From JANOXC01 sp031418215 (GTDB taxonomy: Bacteria > Bacteroidota > Bacteroidia > AKYH767-A > OLB10), in NCBI GenBank assembly GCA_031418215.1, contig JANOXC010000069.1:1-10510 (forward strand): a DNA stretch of 10,510 bases. The letters run 5' to 3'. The translations under genes were made by a program, and so were the position numbers. The notes under the pieces are model-generated. The model made no database searches. It was given only the letters and a program-made list of their open reading frames with translations, and was not told the origin of the DNA. Shown piece after piece: positions 7,570 through 10,510 of this stretch; positions within the stretch are counted from its first letter, which is position 1; each line of letters begins with the position of its first letter.

Positions 7570-9435
7570 TTACATATCAAGCTCCAACCCTAGTTTTTTA
7601 CGCATATCTTCTAAGGCCGGGTTTCGTTCAACCATCTTCTGATATTTTTCCTTAGAGGTATAAACAGTTTCATCTTTTGTAGTTTCATTTAATTTTATTG
7701 TCAGTTGAAGTTGATGATTATTTAATTCAATTCTTAGGTAATCCATCAATACCTTTTTTTCTTGAATCAATAAATTTTCTTGTGACATGTTGACTATTTC
7801 TACTTCAATTAGATGATCATTTATTAAAACCGGTTTGCGATGGGTTAATGTAGTAAATAACTGATGCTTACCAGCGGCTTTTTCCTTGAGTGCAAATTCG
7901 CTCCATTTAAGCTCAAGATCTGATTGTGAAACAGGACTGGCAATTTCATTTTGTGGGCTAACTTCTTGTTTTGAAGCAGGTGCTTGTTCATTTACAACGG
8001 ATGTTTGAATAGCAGCCAATGAAGCTTTTTTAAGCACGGAAGTGTAACCTTTAGCTGGTTTGGGATTAACAGTCGTTGATGGGATAATACTTTCTTGCGG
8101 CAACAAATCGTCACTTTTTTTTGATGAAAATTCAGCTAAAGTTGCAGCAGGTGCATTCAAGTTGATTTCATTTACCTGGGCACTTGCAATTGGCGATTTA
8201 ATATTTGAATTGATTGTTGCATCAGTTTTTTTTTCAAGAGGTGCAATTACATCAAGTGTTTTTTTTTCTGAAGGTAATGGAGCAGTTGTTTTATTAGATT
8301 GAGCAGATCCGGTAGCAACAACATAAGGAGCTTCAGTTATAATCGTATTTAAAGAACACATTTTAATAAGCGTAAGCTCAACATGCAAACGCTGATTACG
8401 GGCGGCCCTGTAATTAATATCACATTGACTGCAAAGATCCAATAGCTTTAATAGGAGGGAAGGAGATGTTTGTTTAGCCTGTAATTTATATCGTTCACGT
8501 ATATTTTTACTTACCTCTAAAAGTGAAATAGTAGCAGGATCCTGACAAACCAATAAGTCACGAAAATGACCTGCCAAACCATTGATGAAATGGTGGGCAT
8601 CAAAGCCTTCACCAAGTAATTCATTAAAGGTTAAAAGCACATTGGAAATATTTCCTTCTCTTATATAATCTGTCAATTTAAAAAAGTAATCATAATCAAG
8701 AATGCTGAGATTACTAATCACATCTTTATAGGTAACGTTATTACCGGAATAACTTACCATTTGATCAAAAATTGATAATGCATCACGTAATGCACCATCT
8801 GCTTTCTGAGCAATGATATGTAAAGCATCAACATCAACCGTCACGCCTTCTTGTTCAGCAACATAACCTAAGTGTCCTGCAATATCATCAACTTGTATCC
8901 TGTTGAACTCAAAAATCTGACAACGGGAAAGGATTGTTGGAATTATCTTATGCTTTTCTGTGGTTGCAAGAATGAAAATAGCATAAGGAGGTGGTTCTTC
9001 CAACGTTTTCAGAAAAGCATTGAAGGCATTTGTAGAAAGCATATGCACTTCATCAATTATATATATCTTGTATTCGCCGGCATGTGGTGCGTATCGAACT
9101 TGTTCCACCAATGCCCTTATATCCTCAACCGAATTATTACTGGCTGCATCCAGTTCATAGATATTCAGTGACTGGCCATTATTAAATGAAAGGCAGGAAT
9201 CACATTTATTGCAGGCTTCTATTTTTTCAGTGAGATTGTGACAATTTAAGGTCTTGGCGAGAATCCTGGCACAGGTAGTTTTTCCTACACCCCTTGGACC
9301 GCAAAAAAGAAATGCTTGTGCAAGGTGCTTATGCCGAATGGCATTTTTGAGCGTTTGGGTTATATGACTTTGACCAACTACCATGTCAAAGGTAGATGGC
9401 CTGTATTTTCTGGCTGAAACAACAAAATGATTCAT
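7570..9435 (-). CDS. dnaX: DNA polymerase III subunit gamma/tau
   Basis: The 621-residue clamp-loader subunit; in the replisome it helps load the sliding clamp, and its tau C-terminus contacts polymerase and helicase. The N-terminal AAA+ module is complete: Walker A GPRGVGKT at 46-53, zinc-binding cysteines 65, 75, 78 and 81, Walker B IIDEVH at 126-131, sensor 1 ATT at 157-159, the SRC motif at 170-172 with arginine finger R171, and sensor 2 R217 in GALRDAL. Domain III extends to about 365. A low-complexity linker (about 370-505) and a tau-type C-terminal domain follow. The start, MNHFVVSARKYRPSTF, fits the family and needs no earlier codon. The linker has two A9 runs at codons 390-393 and 401-404, each encoding EKKT, with early -1 stops. 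These could generate a gamma form of about 394 or 404 residues. Upstream is a promoter box close to the ATG; downstream is icd. Confidence 0.97.
   Translation of the reverse strand: MNHFVVSARKYRPSTFDMVVGQSHITQTLKNAIRHKHLAQAFLFCGPRGVGKTTCARILAKTLNCHNLTEKIEACNKCDSCLSFNNGQSLNIYELDAASNNSVEDIRALVEQVRYAPHAGEYKIYIIDEVHMLSTNAFNAFLKTLEEPPPYAIFILATTEKHKIIPTILSRCQIFEFNRIQVDDIAGHLGYVAEQEGVTVDVDALHIIAQKADGALRDALSIFDQMVSYSGNNVTYKDVISNLSILDYDYFFKLTDYIREGNISNVLLTFNELLGEGFDAHHFINGLAGHFRDLLVCQDPATISLLEVSKNIRERYKLQAKQTSPSLLLKLLDLCSQCDINYRAARNQRLHVELTLIKMCSLNTIITEAPYVVATGSAQSNKTTAPLPSEKKTLDVIAPLEKKTDATINSNIKSPIASAQVNEINLNAPAATLAEFSSKKSDDLLPQESIIPSTTVNPKPAKGYTSVLKKASLAAIQTSVVNEQAPASKQEVSPQNEIASPVSQSDLELKWSEFALKEKAAGKHQLFTTLTHRKPVLINDHLIEVEIVNMSQENLLIQEKKVLMDYLRIELNNHQLQLTIKLNETTKDETVYTSKEKYQKMVERNPALEDMRKKLGLELDM
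8226..8234 (-). other. A9 slippery run 2 within dnaX
   Basis: On the coding strand this is nine consecutive A spanning codons 401-404 (Glu-Lys-Lys-Thr). Slipping into the -1 frame, or one extra A in the transcript, gives AAC and then TGA at once, so the product would end after residue 404. The +1 frame stays open for a further sixteen or so codons. Confidence 0.5.
8259..8267 (-). other. A9 slippery run 1 within dnaX
   Basis: On the coding strand this is nine consecutive A spanning codons 390-393 (Glu-Lys-Lys-Thr). A -1 shift reads AAC, ACT, TGA and ends after residue 394. A +1 shift reads CAC, TTG, ATG, TAA and also stops quickly. The position is just after the AAA+ and domain III region, where a gamma-type product should end. 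I see no upstream SD-like or downstream hairpin stimulator like the E. coli site, so transcriptional slippage is the better reading. Confidence 0.55.
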
Positions 9436-9440
9436 TGATG

Positions 9441-9471
9441 CAAAGTTAAAATAAAGCTGGGATTTTTGAAA
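9441..9471 (-). promoter_or_regulatory. Putative Bacteroidota-type promoter of dnaX
   Basis: On the minus strand, TAACTTTG at 9448-9441 is an exact match to the -7 consensus TAnnTTTG. TTTC at 9471-9468 lies exactly 19 bases upstream, a 3-of-4 match to the -33 TTTG. The -7 box ends only five bases before the ATG (9435). Transcription would therefore start at or beside the start codon, giving a leaderless or near-leaderless mRNA. Confidence 0.5.
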
Positions 9472-9536
9472 TGTATAATTGACAATATAACAGAGAGGTA
9501 GGCGAGGGAACCTTTGACTTCAAAAAGACAGGTATT

Positions 9537-9575
9537 AAAAAAGGAAAACCGCCTGTAACCAGGCGGTTTTCCTTA
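9537..9575 (-). terminator. Strong rho-independent terminator of the 9605-9994 gene
   Basis: A perfect 15-base-pair stem with a four-base loop: arm 9541-9555 (AAGGAAAACCGCCTG) pairs with 9560-9574, loop TAAC at 9556-9559. Read on the minus strand, the stem runs into six U (complement of A at 9537-9542). It lies 30 bases beyond the stop of the small exported protein gene and about 100 bases before dnaX, so it separates the two transcription units. The plus-strand side has only a weak T-rich tail. Confidence 0.9.
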
Positions 9576-9604
9576 ATTTATTCTATGCAGGCCAATTCCT
9601 GTAA

Positions 9605-9994
9605 TTACTCTTTTGGAAGCATTTTTGCTTTTTCTTCATCAACATTTGAAGACTTATTTCCATTAGAAAGATTAGCATTATTGAGGGTTTGAAATTTTTG
9701 CATTTGAGTACTAGTTAAAATATTGCTCATTTCAGTATTGTAATAGGCATCTAATTCAGCCTTGTTATTACTTGCTGCTGCCATTTTGAATGCTATTCTA
9801 TTTGTCAATTCTCCAACGTGCATTGTCTGCTCATCGTTTAAGTTCAATTGTTGTTTTAAGTATTCTGTCTTTGTCTGTGCTTGTCTGGCAATAGCAACTT
9901 CATCATAAGTAGCTTTTTTTGCTTGAGCAAATAAGCTGGTTCCCATTAAGCAAATCATTAATGTGAGGGAAAGCGTTTTTAGTAAGCTTTTCAT
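9605..9994 (-). CDS. Small exported protein, Spy/CpxP-like (LTxxQ motif)
   Basis: A 129-residue protein. Residues 1-25 are a classical Sec signal peptide (MKSLLKT, a hydrophobic core, then LFAQA), with probable cleavage after AQA at 25 or after Ala23. There is no lipobox. The mature part is helical and charged. It carries LNLNDEQ at 50-56 and an exact LTxxQ motif, LTSTQ, at 93-97, spaced as in the Spy/CpxP superfamily of periplasmic stress chaperones and metal sensors. Many Bacteroidota encode short secreted proteins of this type. The low-complexity C-terminus (NLSNGNKSSN, then EEKAKMLPKE) looks disordered. The gene is a single transcription unit with its own promoter candidate (10026-10057) and a strong terminator (9537-9575). 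The periplasmic chaperone role is inferred from two short motifs and remains tentative. Confidence 0.8.
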   Translation of the reverse strand: MKSLLKTLSLTLMICLMGTSLFAQAKKATYDEVAIARQAQTKTEYLKQQLNLNDEQTMHVGELTNRIAFKMAAASNNKAELDAYYNTEMSNILTSTQMQKFQTLNNANLSNGNKSSNVDEEKAKMLPKE

Positions 9995-10025
9995 TTATTT
10001 TGGTTTTTGGGGTTTGTTATAGTTG

Positions 10026-10057
10026 CAAGTATACAAATATTTAATGGAATACACAAA
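10026..10057 (-). promoter_or_regulatory. Putative promoter of the 9605-9994 gene
   Basis: On the minus strand, TTTG at 10057-10054 is followed after 20 bases by TATACTTG at 10033-10026, one mismatch from TAnnTTTG. The predicted start site, near 10020, would leave a leader of about 25 bases. The leader contains an A-rich stretch just before the ATG at 9994, in place of a Shine-Dalgarno site. Confidence 0.45.
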
Positions 10058-10075
10058 GCTGTTCTTTATTATTTC

Positions 10076-10103
10076 AGCAATTTTTAAACGCTTAATGATT
10101 GCT
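10076..10103. other. Interrupted palindrome in the 9995-10144 gap
   Basis: AGCAAT at 10076-10081 pairs with ATTGCT at 10098-10103. Inside, TTAA at 10084-10087 pairs with TTAA at 10092-10095 around an ACGC loop, with a 2x2 internal mismatch. It lies about 40-70 bases past the stop of the 10145 ORF on the minus strand. No U-tract follows, so a terminator role is weakly supported; a protein-binding palindrome is equally possible. Confidence 0.3.
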
Positions 10104-10144
10104 AAACCTCCATCGGATAAATCTGTTTTAATATTGAAAATAAG

Positions 10145-10510
10145 CTATTTAAGGTGTTGCTTATTCCTTCTCATCATTTCCTTAAGGCTGGTTTTAACAA
10201 TTTCTCCCATGTTTTGGCATTTCAGGAAAATATCAGCCTGGTAGAATGCAGCCAATTCTTCCTTCAATTCTTTGGTTTTCTCAACTGTGGAAATTTCGTC
10301 TTTTTTCATGGTATCTACCAATTCCTTTATCATAAATCGCGCAGCACCAATTCGTTTGGCTATCAGTGTGCGTTCTTCAAACTGGTATTGATGCACTGTT
10401 TCTGGGGTCATGAGTTTGATGCACATTTCTACTATTGCGTTGTTTTCCTTAAAATACTGTGGCATATAGAAAGACTTTCTTCCTTCATAACTCTGCTGGT
10501 CGAAATCAAT
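10145..10510 (-). CDS. Hypothetical protein, C-terminal part, open at the window edge
   Basis: I do not recognise this protein. The reading frame continues without a stop from 10510 to the TAG at 10147-10145, so at least 121 residues are visible and the true N-terminus probably lies outside the window. The Met at 10465 is the first ATG in the visible part, but the 15 codons before it (IDFDQQSYEGRKSFY) are in frame and plausible protein sequence. The visible part is charged and mostly helical. The stretch DTMKKDEISTVEKTKELKEE could form a coiled coil, and the C-terminus is basic (EMMRRNKQHLK). It has no signal peptide, membrane segment or recognisable catalytic motif in this part. It is on the same strand as the small exported protein gene, 150 bases upstream of it. 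Confidence 0.6.
   Translation of the reverse strand: MDFDQQSYEGRKSFYMPQYFKENNAIVEMCIKLMTPETVHQYQFEERTLIAKRIGAARFMIKELVDTMKKDEISTVEKTKELKEELAAFYQADIFLKCQNMGEIVKTSLKEMMRRNKQHLK

Noticed and set aside
8872..9171. 99-codon plus-strand frame opposite dnaX
   Set aside because: It overlaps the conserved AAA+ domain coding region on the opposite strand and has no independent promoter or family signal.
10034..10041. AATATTTG as the -7 box for the 9605-9994 gene
   Set aside because: It is one mismatch from TAnnTTTG, but only 12 bases separate it from the TTTG at 10057-10054. The overlapping TATACTTG at 10033-10026 has a normal 20-base spacing and was preferred.
10023..10244. 73-codon plus-strand frame near the right edge
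   Set aside because: It overlaps the minus-strand ORF and the promoter region of the small exported protein gene, and it has no supporting start context or known motif.

Overview
The window looks like a chromosomal segment from a member of the Bacteroidota, probably near Chitinophagaceae or Sphingobacteriia. The support is as follows. The DNA is AT-rich, and the leaders are AT-rich without clear Shine-Dalgarno sites. The -33/-7 promoter pattern (TTTG, then TAnnTTTG) appears upstream of two genes. The N-terminus of DnaX fits that phylum, and there is a Bacteroidota-type GH3-family acyl-adenylating enzyme. The assignment is inferred from sequence character, not from a search.

Layout, left to right. 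Bases 74-2734 (minus strand) hold a two-gene block: a lipoprotein with an esterase-type alpha/beta-hydrolase domain is followed 48 bases later by an ATP-grasp ligase-like protein. A 208-base divergent intergenic region separates it from a plus-strand gene (2943-4427) for a multi-pass GT-C-like membrane glycosyltransferase. This converges, with only 19 bases between stops, on a minus-strand GH3-family gene with a TTG start (4447-5976). Next come two core genes on the minus strand: NADP-dependent isocitrate dehydrogenase (6081-7424) and DNA polymerase III gamma/tau (dnaX, 7570-9435). A strong intrinsic terminator (9537-9575) insulates dnaX from the upstream gene for a small exported Spy/CpxP-like protein (9605-9994). 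An unrecognised ORF (10145-10510) runs off the right edge.

The genes do not form one pathway. This is mostly ordinary chromosome: TCA cycle, replication and envelope functions. I see no insertion sequence, CRISPR array, prophage, toxin-antitoxin pair or RNA gene, and no clear case for an undescribed multi-gene system.

The most interesting signals are small. Inside dnaX, in the linker where a short gamma subunit would end, are two runs of nine A, each followed almost at once by a stop in the -1 frame. This is the arrangement expected for making gamma by slippage. A degenerate 7-base tandem repeat with an embedded hairpin fills the dnaX-icd gap. dnaX itself has a promoter-like box so close to its ATG that its mRNA may be leaderless. 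The lipoprotein-hydrolase/ATP-grasp pair is the only locus of unknown function that looks like a functional unit.
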